From Bacteroidota bacterium (GTDB lineage Bacteria; Bacteroidota; Bacteroidia; Chitinophagales; LD1), in assembly GCA_018267355.1 (NCBI GenBank), contig JAFDYP010000427.1, forward strand, positions 1 through 23,974: 23,974 nt of DNA, given 5' to 3'. Numbering within the stretch: position 1 is the stretch's first letter; every line of letters starts with the position of its first letter. The translations under genes and the position numbers were made by a program. Under the pieces are notes generated by a model. It saw only the letters and a list, made by a program, of their open reading frames with translations, ran no database searches and had not been told where the DNA came from. Of the stretch, positions 8,244-15,569 are shown in pieces.

Positions 8244-9533
8244 ATGCGTTTATTTGTCTGCTGCATATCGCTCCTGCTGTCCGGCCTCGCCGTACAGGCA
8301 CAGTCACCAAAGGCTGTCATGGACTACGTGGAGAAATACAAGAATATAGCCATCGCTGAGATGAAGCTCACCGGTATACCTGCCAGTGTCACACTGGCAC
8401 AAGGCATACATGAGTCCGGCTGTGGCCAGTCCGTACTAGCGCTCAACTCTAATAATCACTTTGGCATCAAGTGCCACAATGAGTGGTCAGGAGCATCCTA
8501 CCGCCATGATGATGACCAGCCTCAGGAGTGCTTCCGTGTGTACAAGTCTCCCGAAGAATCCTTCAAGGATCACTCAGACTTTCTAAAGAACAGGCCACGC
8601 TATGCCGGCCTCTTCAAGCTGCAACCTACAGACTACAAAGGCTGGGCCCGTGGCCTCAAGGCCGCAGGCTATGCTACCAACCCTCAATACCCGCAGATCA
8701 TCATCGGACTGATAGAGGCATACAAGCTCTACGACCTGGATAAAGAAGCGCTGAAAGGCGACGCGCCGGCCACACCGGTCCTGGCGACAGCTACCCCATC
8801 CGGCAGCGCCCCTGGCGTACCCGCAGCCCCTACGCAATATCCGCAGTATATGCCTGTACAGCCGCATGCCAGCGCACCGGCTGCAGTAGAAACAATCAAA
8901 GTAAAAGCAGTAGCTCCATCTGCTACCAGCCCTGCTACTCAGATCAACACGGCCTACGGCGGTGTACAGCTGGATGAGCGGCTGATAAACGGTGTGCGTG
9001 CAGTAGTATACAAGCCATCAGTAACCCTCCCGGCCATCGGGCAGAAGTATAACGTGCCGCTGGAAAACCTGTATGCGTACAACGATATGACGGCAGCTAC
9101 CAGCGTCAAAAACGGAGAGTACATCTATCTGGAAAAAAAGAAATCTGAAACATCCTACTATCAGTATGAGCTCGCGGAGGGCGAGACCATGCGCGATGTA
9201 GCGCAGAAATTTGGAGTGCAGGTAGCTGACCTCTACAAGCGCAATGGCATTGACAAAAACTGCCAGCCGCTGGCCGGTCAGGTCATAGTGCTACGTGGAA
9301 CACGCGAGACGCCGTTGAAATTTCACGTAGTAGACAACGATGGCAAAAACATACCTGCCGATGCCGGTACAGGTGCGCTGAATGACACCAAATACCATAG
9401 GGTAGAAGACAGTGATACGCTCTACTCTATAGCGCGGCAGTACAATGTGCCGGTAGAAGACCTCATGCGCCTGAACGGCCTAAAGGACAACGATATCAAG
9501 ATAGGTCAGACGCTACTCATATCCAGCCTGTAA
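8244..9533 (+). CDS. Secreted glucosaminidase (FlgJ/GH73-like) with LysM domains
   Basis: A 429-residue peptidoglycan hydrolase. Residues 1-20 are a Sec signal peptide ending AVQAQ. Residues about 24-166 form the mannosyl-glycoprotein endo-beta-N-acetylglucosaminidase domain: LAQGIHESGCGQS carries the probable catalytic Glu57, followed by NNHFGIKC, the YKSPEESFKDHSDFL segment, and AAGYATNPQYPQ. A Pro/Ala/Thr-rich linker (about 172-230) leads to a degenerate LysM-like unit (about 250-298), a second (about 305-350, YELAEGETMRDVAQKFGV) and a clear C-terminal LysM (about 386-429, YHRVEDSDTLYSIARQYNV). It should act in the periplasm or at the surface, cutting glycan strands during growth or division. 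The msrA gene follows after 40 bases and shares the downstream terminator. The 148-base leader 8096-8243 is gene-free. Confidence 0.93.
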   Translation: MRLFVCCISLLLSGLAVQAQSPKAVMDYVEKYKNIAIAEMKLTGIPASVTLAQGIHESGCGQSVLALNSNNHFGIKCHNEWSGASYRHDDDQPQECFRVYKSPEESFKDHSDFLKNRPRYAGLFKLQPTDYKGWARGLKAAGYATNPQYPQIIIGLIEAYKLYDLDKEALKGDAPATPVLATATPSGSAPGVPAAPTQYPQYMPVQPHASAPAAVETIKVKAVAPSATSPATQINTAYGGVQLDERLINGVRAVVYKPSVTLPAIGQKYNVPLENLYAYNDMTAATSVKNGEYIYLEKKKSETSYYQYELAEGETMRDVAQKFGVQVADLYKRNGIDKNCQPLAGQVIVLRGTRETPLKFHVVDNDGKNIPADAGTGALNDTKYHRVEDSDTLYSIARQYNVPVEDLMRLNGLKDNDIKIGQTLLISSL

Positions 9534-9573
9534 GGTTTGGCCTCCATTTCCGTCTATCGGATAAAATAAACCA

Positions 9574-10236
9574 ATGACCCACTTCATCCAAAAGGCTCCC
9601 CTGCTACTTCTTGTCGCCCTTGCCTTCTCCCTGCAAAGCTGCGGCCAGGGCAAGCAAACTCATCCCTCCACTCAAAACAAAACACAAACAATGAACAATG
9701 CCAATCTCGATACCATCACCCTGGCCGGAGGCTGCTACTGGTGTATAGAGGCCATCTATCAGCGCCTGGACGGTGTCGTGAGCGTGGAGTCAGGCTTTAG
9801 CGGTGGCACGATGAAAAATCCATCCTACCGCGATGTCTGCACCGGTGAGACCGGCCACGCCGAGGTAGTACAGATCACCTATGACAAGACAAAGACAAAC
9901 CTCGATGAGATATTCAAGGTTTTCTTCACTGTACATGATCCTACTACACTCAACAGGCAAGGTGCTGACGAGGGTACACAATATCGCTCCGCCATCTTCT
10001 ACCGCAATGAAGAGCAGAAAAAGGCAGCTCAGGATATCATCAAGGCACTCACAGATGCCAAGGTATACAGCGACCCTATCGTCACAGAGGTGACTCCGTT
10101 CTCCGTCTTTTATAAAGCGGAAGACTACCATCAGGACTACTACAATCAGCATGGCTCTCAGCCGTACTGCCAGATAGTGATCCGCCCTAAGGTCGAGAAG
10201 TTTGAAAAGATATTCAAAGACCGCATGAAGAAGTAG
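9574..10236 (+). CDS. msrA: Peptide-methionine (S)-S-oxide reductase, lipoprotein form
   Basis: A 220-residue MsrA that reduces the S epimer of methionine sulfoxide in oxidised proteins. The catalytic motif GCYWC is at 53-57 with nucleophile Cys54 (more often written GCFWC), followed by GFSGGTMKNPSYRDVCTGET and GHAEVVQITYD, and Cys199 in QPYCQIVI as the likely resolving cysteine. Before the enzyme domain there is a hydrophobic signal with lipobox SLQSC (Cys23) and a short Gln/Thr-rich linker, so the enzyme should be anchored in the periplasm and repair envelope proteins. An internal ATG (codon 40, base 9691) sits just before the catalytic domain and could yield an unexported form. The gene is 40 bases after the glucosaminidase gene and is closed by a strong terminator. 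Confidence 0.95.
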   Translation: MTHFIQKAPLLLLVALAFSLQSCGQGKQTHPSTQNKTQTMNNANLDTITLAGGCYWCIEAIYQRLDGVVSVESGFSGGTMKNPSYRDVCTGETGHAEVVQITYDKTKTNLDEIFKVFFTVHDPTTLNRQGADEGTQYRSAIFYRNEEQKKAAQDIIKALTDAKVYSDPIVTEVTPFSVFYKAEDYHQDYYNQHGSQPYCQIVIRPKVEKFEKIFKDRMKK

Positions 10237-10239
10237 TTT

Positions 10240-10340
10240 ACTACACAGAGTTCACAGAGATATCACGGAGGGAATGGAGTAATTCATTCCCTCCTATTTT
10301 TTATATACCCTCTGTGCCACCTCAGTGCCCTCTATGTAGT
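10240..10340. repeat. Imperfect palindromic element with CACAGAG-type subrepeats (REP/MITE-like)
   Basis: The 33 bases 10240-10272 pair with 10308-10340 as an inverted repeat matching at 25 of 33 positions. Each arm contains three CACAGAG-like units (left arm: 10244-10250, 10253-10259, and 10264-10270 as CACGGAG). At its centre is a perfect 10-bp stem (10267-10276 with 10285-10294), so the outer and inner foldings share a few bases. It starts three bases after the msrA stop. Mirrored short subrepeats flanking a stable hairpin are what one expects of a REP-type or miniature mobile element; no target-site duplication is visible. Confidence 0.6.
10267..10302 (+). terminator. Rho-independent terminator after msrA
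   Basis: A perfect 10-bp stem GGAGGGAATG (10267-10276) and CATTCCCTCC (10285-10294), an 8-base loop, then TATTTTTT on the + strand. It ends the glucosaminidase-msrA unit and forms the core of the larger palindromic element. Confidence 0.85.
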
Positions 10341-10346
10341 GAGCTC

Positions 10347-10377
10347 TTGTTTATATTTCTCAAAAAATACATTTTTG
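10347..10377 (+). promoter_or_regulatory. Possible promoter of hpt
   Basis: TTG at 10347-10349 and an AT-rich TACATTTTTG at 10368-10377 sit about 18 bases apart, 14 bases before the hpt start. This resembles the Bacteroidota TTTG / TAnnTTTG pattern, but the gap within the -7 element is two bases too long, so support is weak. The position just after the msrA terminator fits a new transcript. Confidence 0.25.
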
Positions 10378-10391
10378 CCAAAAGAAGTACG

Positions 10392-10931
10392 ATGGAGCAA
10401 ACTATAACGCTGGGCGACAAGTCTTTCCGGCTTTATATCACCGAGCAGCAGATACTCTCAGCCGTCAGACAGATGGCAGACAGGATCAATCAGGAATACG
10501 CCGGCAAAACTCCGCTCATCGTGCCCATACTCAACGGCTCTTTTATGTTCGCCTCTGACCTGGTGAAACATCTGACCTGCCAGTGTGAGATATCCTTTAT
10601 CAAAGCCTCCTCCTACCGCGGCACGACCTCTACCGGAGAGCTCACCTCACTCATAGGCATCAATGAAGATGTCAAAGGCCGTGACATCATACTCGTAGAA
10701 GACATCATCGATACAGGGCACACATTAGCTAAAATAGTACCCGCTACAGAGGCGCTCGGACCCGCCTCTGTGAAAGTAGCCACGCTCCTCTTCAAACCCA
10801 AAGCACTCAAGACCGACCTACGCATAGACTACGTGGGCATGGAGATCCCAAATGAATTCATAGTAGGCTACGGCCTAGATTATGATGGTCTCGGCCGCAA
10901 TCTGCGGGAGATATACCAGGTGATCGCCTAA
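10392..10931 (+). CDS. hpt: Hypoxanthine phosphoribosyltransferase
   Basis: A 179-residue purine-salvage enzyme that transfers phosphoribose from PRPP to hypoxanthine (and often guanine) in the cytoplasm. The PRPP-binding loop is VEDIIDTGHT (102-111). The N-terminal VPILNGSFMFASDL, the flexible-loop Ser-Tyr of KASSYRGT and the C-terminal EFIVGYGLDYDGLGRNL base-binding part are all characteristic. An in-frame ATG at 10314 would add 26 residues encoded partly within the palindromic element; it is rejected because family homology starts at MEQTITLGDK and 179 residues is the normal size. The PhoX-like gene follows 45 bases later. Confidence 0.95.
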   Translation: MEQTITLGDKSFRLYITEQQILSAVRQMADRINQEYAGKTPLIVPILNGSFMFASDLVKHLTCQCEISFIKASSYRGTTSTGELTSLIGINEDVKGRDIILVEDIIDTGHTLAKIVPATEALGPASVKVATLLFKPKALKTDLRIDYVGMEIPNEFIVGYGLDYDGLGRNLREIYQVIA

Positions 10932-10960
10932 CTTTTACTTACCAACACATTTGCAGCGGA

Positions 10961-10976
10961 CTGGTATATTTACCAG
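10961..10976 (+). promoter_or_regulatory. Perfect hairpin abutting the PhoX-like start codon
   Basis: CTGGTA (10961-10966), loop TATT, TACCAG (10971-10976) form a perfect 6-bp stem that ends exactly at the base before the ATG at 10977. In RNA it could limit ribosome access; in DNA it is a 16-base palindrome that could be an operator. Either role is inference. Confidence 0.4.
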
Positions 10977-12416
10977 ATGAAAAACTTTTTGCTCGCTGCT
11001 TGTGTCGCCATCAGCGCCTTTGCTGTAGCCCAGCCACAGCCACTCTTCCGGCCTGTAGACATCAACTACGATACCCGCACAGTCATCATCCCTGAGGGGT
11101 TCAAATACACTGTGCTATACAGTGAGTATGATACTGTAGTGACCAATGCCGGTGCCAGGGCGCCGGGCAAAGGCAGCCAGGACATGATCGTCTACATCCC
11201 TATAGATAGCTCCAGTGAGCACGGCTATCTCTATGTCAATCAGGAAGAGCACATCGCCAATAAAGTACTGGGCGATGGCGGTGGTGGTACCGTGTTTGAG
11301 GTACGCAAGAAGCGTGGCCAATGGATCGTAGTGGGAGACAAGCACGCCGTAGATTTCAGCAATGTCGGAGAGACCTTTCGCAACTGTGGTGGCACCATCA
11401 CTCCACGTGGAACAATCCTGACTACAGAAGAAGAATTTCCGCAAAGCAATGCAGAGATCTACACACGCTTTGGCATCACAGACACCTCTGACTACCGTGG
11501 CAAAAAGAAATATCTCAACTATGGCTGGATGGTAGAGGTAGATCCCAAAACGCATAAGGCTATACAAAAGGTCAAAGAATTTGGCCGCTATCCGCATGAG
11601 GATGCGCAGTGCATGCCTGATGGCAAGACCATCTACCTGACCTCAGACAATGTCCCGGCTATCCTATTTAAATATATCTGCAAAGAGCCCGGCGTCTATA
11701 CCGGTGGTCAGCTCTATGCTTACCAGCAGAGCGCAGATGCACAGGGCGGCTCCTGGATTGCGCTGCCTATGCAGGAGGACTCGCTCATGAATATCATAAA
11801 TGTAGCCGTGCGTCGCCATGTCACGATGCTCAATAGCACCGAGTGGATAGAAGCCATAGGCGACAAGCTCTACATCAGCGAGTCTGGCACCAATCACTTC
11901 AGCTTTGACCGCGAGATAGCGATGGGCGGGCGCCCGGCACATCACCTGGACCAGCTCTGCCACACCACTGGTCACAACTATGAGGACCACTATGGTCGCA
12001 TAGTAGAGCTGGACCTCCGCACAAACAAGATGCGCCCCTATCTGAATGGAGGCGTGAGCAAAGTAAATTCGCGCTTTTGCTTCTCCAGTCCCGATGCCAT
12101 GACATCTGCGACTATCAGAGGCAAGAAATACCTGATCATCAGCGAAGACACGGACGGAGATAAAAACGGCAGCGCCAGCGCAGAGGTTTCCGCAAAGCAT
12201 GAAGTGTACAACGAGGTCTATTTCCTCGATATGTCCATCCAAAATCCAACGCTGGAAGACCTCAAAAGATTTATGGTGGGTCCGGAGGGCTGCGAGACAT
12301 CAGGGAATATGTTTACGCCCGATGGCAGGAATTATTTTGTCTCCATCCAGCACCCTACTACCAGCAATCCTCCGCCATTCAATAAAACAGCCGTCATAGC
12401 GATCACAGGTTTCTGA
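10977..12416 (+). CDS. Secreted PhoX-like (DUF839) phosphatase-family protein
   Basis: A 479-residue secreted protein of the PhoX/DUF839 family, whose characterised members are Ca2+/Fe3+-dependent phosphomonoesterases. A Sec signal peptide covers about 1-19 (MKNFLLAACVAISAFAVAQ). Family marks are LYVNQEEH (about 85-92), FRNCGGTITPRGTILTTEEE with Cys137, the residue expected to bridge the metal cluster, GWMVEVDPKTHKA, GRYPHEDAQCMPDG, and PDAMTSATIRGKKYLIISED. Phosphatase activity is therefore plausible, but substrate and activity are unproven because many DUF839 proteins are uncharacterised. No twin-arginine motif is present, unlike the classic Tat-exported PhoX of Pseudomonas. The gene lies 45 bases after hpt. 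Its last 14 bases overlap the convergent acetyltransferase gene. The start is ATG 10977, directly after a perfect hairpin. Confidence 0.85.
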   Translation: MKNFLLAACVAISAFAVAQPQPLFRPVDINYDTRTVIIPEGFKYTVLYSEYDTVVTNAGARAPGKGSQDMIVYIPIDSSSEHGYLYVNQEEHIANKVLGDGGGGTVFEVRKKRGQWIVVGDKHAVDFSNVGETFRNCGGTITPRGTILTTEEEFPQSNAEIYTRFGITDTSDYRGKKKYLNYGWMVEVDPKTHKAIQKVKEFGRYPHEDAQCMPDGKTIYLTSDNVPAILFKYICKEPGVYTGGQLYAYQQSADAQGGSWIALPMQEDSLMNIINVAVRRHVTMLNSTEWIEAIGDKLYISESGTNHFSFDREIAMGGRPAHHLDQLCHTTGHNYEDHYGRIVELDLRTNKMRPYLNGGVSKVNSRFCFSSPDAMTSATIRGKKYLIISEDTDGDKNGSASAEVSAKHEVYNEVYFLDMSIQNPTLEDLKRFMVGPEGCETSGNMFTPDGRNYFVSIQHPTTSNPPPFNKTAVIAITGF

Positions 12417-12885
12417 TCATCCAGATACCACAGCCGTAGTGACCGCTCTGGCCCAGCGGCGCAGAGAGCCGCGTGAAGCCCATTTTATCATAGAGCTTTA
12501 TAGCACGATGCAGCTCCGGCATAGACTCGAGGTACATCTGCGTATATCCCTCGCTGCGCGCAAAATCAATACAATGCTCCAGCAGCTGCCGGCCTATACC
12601 CCTACCACGGCCAGCCGCACTCAGGTACATCTTGACCAGCTCACATGTTGCCGCATCGTGGCCATCTGTAGGGAAAACTCCACCACCGCCCAGTATTATC
12701 CCGTTTTCTTCAGCTACGAAATAAACACTGCCGGCCTTCCGGAAAAGTTCGTAGAGATGATCTGTACTCTCATCATAGTAGACGGTACCCTCCCGCACAG
12801 CATCATAGTCTTGCAGTGTGCGGCGGATAATGGTCGCTAGCGCCGTATTATCACCGGGTGCGATCTGTCTGAATGTGACTGCCAT
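12403..12885 (-). CDS. GNAT family N-acetyltransferase
   Basis: A 160-residue GCN5-related acetyltransferase. The acetyl-CoA pyrophosphate loop is seen as RGRGIG (93-98) within LSAAGRGRGIGRQLLEHC, preceded by the beta-4 segment CELVKMYLS and followed by EGYTQMYLESMPELHRAIKLYDKMGF, the typical motif A and B layout. The acceptor substrate is unknown. The ATG overlaps the stop of the upstream MFS gene as TGATG, so translation is coupled and the pair is an operon; acetylation of a compound also handled by the transporter is a reasonable but untested idea. A TTG one codon upstream is a less likely start. The 3' end overlaps the convergent PhoX-like gene by 14 bases. Confidence 0.9.
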   Translation of the reverse strand: MAVTFRQIAPGDNTALATIIRRTLQDYDAVREGTVYYDESTDHLYELFRKAGSVYFVAEENGIILGGGGVFPTDGHDAATCELVKMYLSAAGRGRGIGRQLLEHCIDFARSEGYTQMYLESMPELHRAIKLYDKMGFTRLSAPLGQSGHYGCGIWMIRNL

Positions 12886-14114
12886 CAAAGACGCATTTTC
12901 CTGAGTGTAGGTGCAAAGATGGCCGTACCGGCCACTACCAGCAGTGTCATGACACCACCAAATATGACACCGTATTGCAGCCCCAGTTTTGAGCTTGCCA
13001 GGCCCGACTCAAAGTCGCCGATCTCGTTGGACGATTTGATAAAAATAGAGTTGACCGCAGAGACCCGCCCCCGCATCTCATCAGGGGTAAATAGCTGTAT
13101 GATCGTACCACGTATGATCACGCTCACATTGTCAAAGCCACCTGCCATAAAGAGCATCAGAAACGAGAGCCAGAACCAATGCGACAGCGCAAAGCCGATA
13201 ATGCATACGCCATAGAGGCCCACACAGATCAGCAGGTTGCGGCCTGCATGCCTGGTAGGCGGGTGATGTGCCAGCAGGAAGCCCGCCACCGCAGAGCCGA
13301 GAAATAGTGCTGCTTTCAGCACGCCCATCAGCGTAGGGCCTACATGGAGTATGTCCTTGCAAAAAGCAGGTACCAGTCCTGTGACTCCACCAAAGAGTAC
13401 TGCAAAAAGATCGAGCGATATGGACGAAAGAATAGCCTGTGTGCCAAACACGAAGCGTATCCCACCAAAGAACGACCGGATGAAAGGCTCTTTGCCATCC
13501 ATAGGCGGTGGGTAGTGTTCATCCAGCCTGGAGGTAAAATAAAACGACACCACAAATATCCCCGCACAGATCAGATAGACCCACCTGGGAGTGACAAAGT
13601 CCAGCAGAATACCCGCAAGTATCGGAGCCATCACCGCACTGACCTGAAAACTATTGCTGCTCCACGTGGAACTATTGGCATATAGCTCGCGTGGTACGAT
13701 ACGCGCCTGTATAGCCGAGGAGGCCGGTGTGGTAAAGGATCTGCACACACCTACGATACCGATAATGATGTAGTACCAATGCACCGTATCGGCATTCGCA
13801 CCGTTCCAGCTGCCTGCTGCAAAGATGGAAGCGCAGAGGATCATCAGGCCGGTGAAAATGACAAGTATCCGCTTTCTGTTATACCTGTCCGCAGCGATAC
13901 CCGAGAAGAAGGTCGTAATGATAAAAGGCAGCGCCTCGCTGAGCCCTATCAGGCCCAGGGCAAACTTACTGTCCGTGATCTCGTATATCTGCCAGGCCAG
14001 GACAGTATTCTGCATGAGCAGTGCGATGGTAGTGAGAGATCGGGCCAGCAGATAGGCCCTGAACTCAGGGATCCTAAGAGAGGCGTAAGCGTCGGTACGG
14101 GAACTGTCAGGCAT
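12885..14114 (-). CDS. MFS transporter (EntS/MFS_3 type exporter)
   Basis: A 409-residue inner-membrane transporter with about twelve hydrophobic helices. The N-terminal FRAYLLARSLTTIALLMQNTVLAWQ and the cytoplasmic loop GIAADRYNRKR (72-82, MFS motif A) are characteristic of the MFS_3 group that includes the enterobactin exporter EntS. A second-half counterpart is seen near DEMRGRVSAVNSIF. The substrate cannot be told from sequence; the group exports siderophores, macrolides and other small molecules. It is the first gene of a two-gene unit with the GNAT protein and is divergent from the APC permease across 111 bases. Its codons near 13658-13673 contain a degenerate parS-like CACGTG palindrome. 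Confidence 0.9.
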   Translation of the reverse strand: MPDSSRTDAYASLRIPEFRAYLLARSLTTIALLMQNTVLAWQIYEITDSKFALGLIGLSEALPFIITTFFSGIAADRYNRKRILVIFTGLMILCASIFAAGSWNGANADTVHWYYIIIGIVGVCRSFTTPASSAIQARIVPRELYANSSTWSSNSFQVSAVMAPILAGILLDFVTPRWVYLICAGIFVVSFYFTSRLDEHYPPPMDGKEPFIRSFFGGIRFVFGTQAILSSISLDLFAVLFGGVTGLVPAFCKDILHVGPTLMGVLKAALFLGSAVAGFLLAHHPPTRHAGRNLLICVGLYGVCIIGFALSHWFWLSFLMLFMAGGFDNVSVIIRGTIIQLFTPDEMRGRVSAVNSIFIKSSNEIGDFESGLASSKLGLQYGVIFGGVMTLLVVAGTAIFAPTLRKMRL

Positions 14115-14225
14115 AAGAAAAAAGCAAATACAGATACTGAACCGGAGGTGGGGATCGTTAAGTATCCTTTCGCGCCGTGAAAATATGCATTACTTGATTA
14201 ACTTGCGCCCCCGCTACCTAAATCC

Positions 14226-15536
14226 ATGAACGGTAAGATCAAATTCCCCACCGCGCTATCTGTGGTCATAGCCAATATGATCGGCACAGGCGTATTTACC
14301 AGCCTCGGCTACCAGCTGCCTGGCATCAGTGATTTTGCTGCCATCATAGCCCTATGGAGCATCGGTGGCGTCATTGCGCTCTTTGGTGCCTTTGCCTACA
14401 GCGAGCTGGGAGCCGCCCTGCCACGCTCGGGCGGTGAGTATAACTTCCTCTCGGAGATCTACCACCCGGTGGTCGGCTTCCTGTCCGGCTGGGTATCTGC
14501 CACGATCGGCTTTGCGGCGCCTATAGCGGCAGCCTCCTGGGCCCTGGGCAAGTACTTTTCTACAGTCATACCGGGCTACTCACCACAAATGATCGGTGCG
14601 GTGGTCATCATACTGATCACAGTGGTCCAGTCCATCAACTATTCCATCGGTGGCGGCTTCCAGACCGTAGCGACAGCATTAAAAGTTATTCTGATCATCA
14701 TATTCATCATATTCGGCCTGCTCTGCGCCTGCAATACGCACATCTCCATCCTGCCGACCCCGGATACAGGCCGCAATGTGTTTTCTATGCCATTTGCTAT
14801 TTCTCTGGTGTATGTGTCGTTTGCCTACTCCGGGTGGAATGCCTCCTCCTATATAGCCGGCGAGGTGGACAACCCGCGCCGCAATATCCCGCTGTCTATC
14901 CTTGTAGGTACTATCCTCGTGACGCTACTTTACATCCTGATCAACTATGTCTTCCTCCGCACCGCACCGGTAGAGGAGATGAAAGGGGTCAATGAGGTAG
15001 CCTTTATCTCTGCCAAATATATCTTCGGTGAAAATGGAGCTCGCCTCATCTCCCTGATCATTTCTATACTGCTCGTCTCTACCATTTCCTCTATGGTCAT
15101 CGTAGGGCCGCGCGTGATCCAGATGATAGGAGAGGACTATTCCATATTCCGCTTCCTGTCAAAGAAAAACAGCAACGGCATTCCGGTATTAGCCATTGTC
15201 TCTCAGTCTCTTATAGCGCTTATACTGCTTTATACTTCGTCCTTTGATACGATCATTACCTACATTTCTTTCACGCTGTCCATTTTCACAACGCTGACGG
15301 TACTTGGGGTGTTTATCCTGCGTTTTACCCGTCCGGAGCTGGAGCGGCCATATCACACCTGGGGCTATCCGGTCACGCCGGCATTGTTCCTGATTGTTAA
15401 TTGTTGGTTTATGTGGTTTGTACTTAAAGGCAAGCCATACGAGGCCAGCATCGGTCTCGGTATCGTAGCCGCAGGCCTCGTGGTGTGGATTGCCGCAAAA
15501 TTCCTCTCAAAAAATGAGGAAATCAAAAGCTTATAG
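14226..15536 (+). CDS. APC-superfamily amino acid permease
   Basis: A 436-residue inner-membrane permease with about twelve transmembrane segments. The first helix contains ANMIGTGVFTSLG with the unwound GTG motif (20-22) that contacts the substrate carboxylate and amine in LeuT-fold APC transporters; FGAFAYSELGAALPRSGGEYNFL is the typical helix 2-3 segment, and YVSFAYSGWNASSYIAGEVDNPRRNIP the helix 6 to loop segment seen in LAT/SteT-like permeases. It probably moves neutral amino acids by antiport or proton symport; the specificity is not visible. It is divergent from the MFS gene and followed 33 bases later by the first of two tandem lipoprotein genes, so it may share their transcript. ATG 14226 fits family length. 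Confidence 0.92.
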   Translation: MNGKIKFPTALSVVIANMIGTGVFTSLGYQLPGISDFAAIIALWSIGGVIALFGAFAYSELGAALPRSGGEYNFLSEIYHPVVGFLSGWVSATIGFAAPIAAASWALGKYFSTVIPGYSPQMIGAVVIILITVVQSINYSIGGGFQTVATALKVILIIIFIIFGLLCACNTHISILPTPDTGRNVFSMPFAISLVYVSFAYSGWNASSYIAGEVDNPRRNIPLSILVGTILVTLLYILINYVFLRTAPVEEMKGVNEVAFISAKYIFGENGARLISLIISILLVSTISSMVIVGPRVIQMIGEDYSIFRFLSKKNSNGIPVLAIVSQSLIALILLYTSSFDTIITYISFTLSIFTTLTVLGVFILRFTRPELERPYHTWGYPVTPALFLIVNCWFMWFVLKGKPYEASIGLGIVAAGLVVWIAAKFLSKNEEIKSL

Positions 15537-15569
15537 GTAATTTCGCGCACCTAAATTTCCAGTCAATTC

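Noticed and set aside
10314..10391. N-terminal extension of hpt from ATG 10314.
   Set aside because: The extra 26 residues derive from the palindromic element and an AT-rich leader; family homology starts at 10392.
11664..12242. 192-codon minus-strand open frame within the PhoX-like gene.
   Set aside because: Antisense shadow of a strong PhoX-family coding sequence; no independent start context or similarity.
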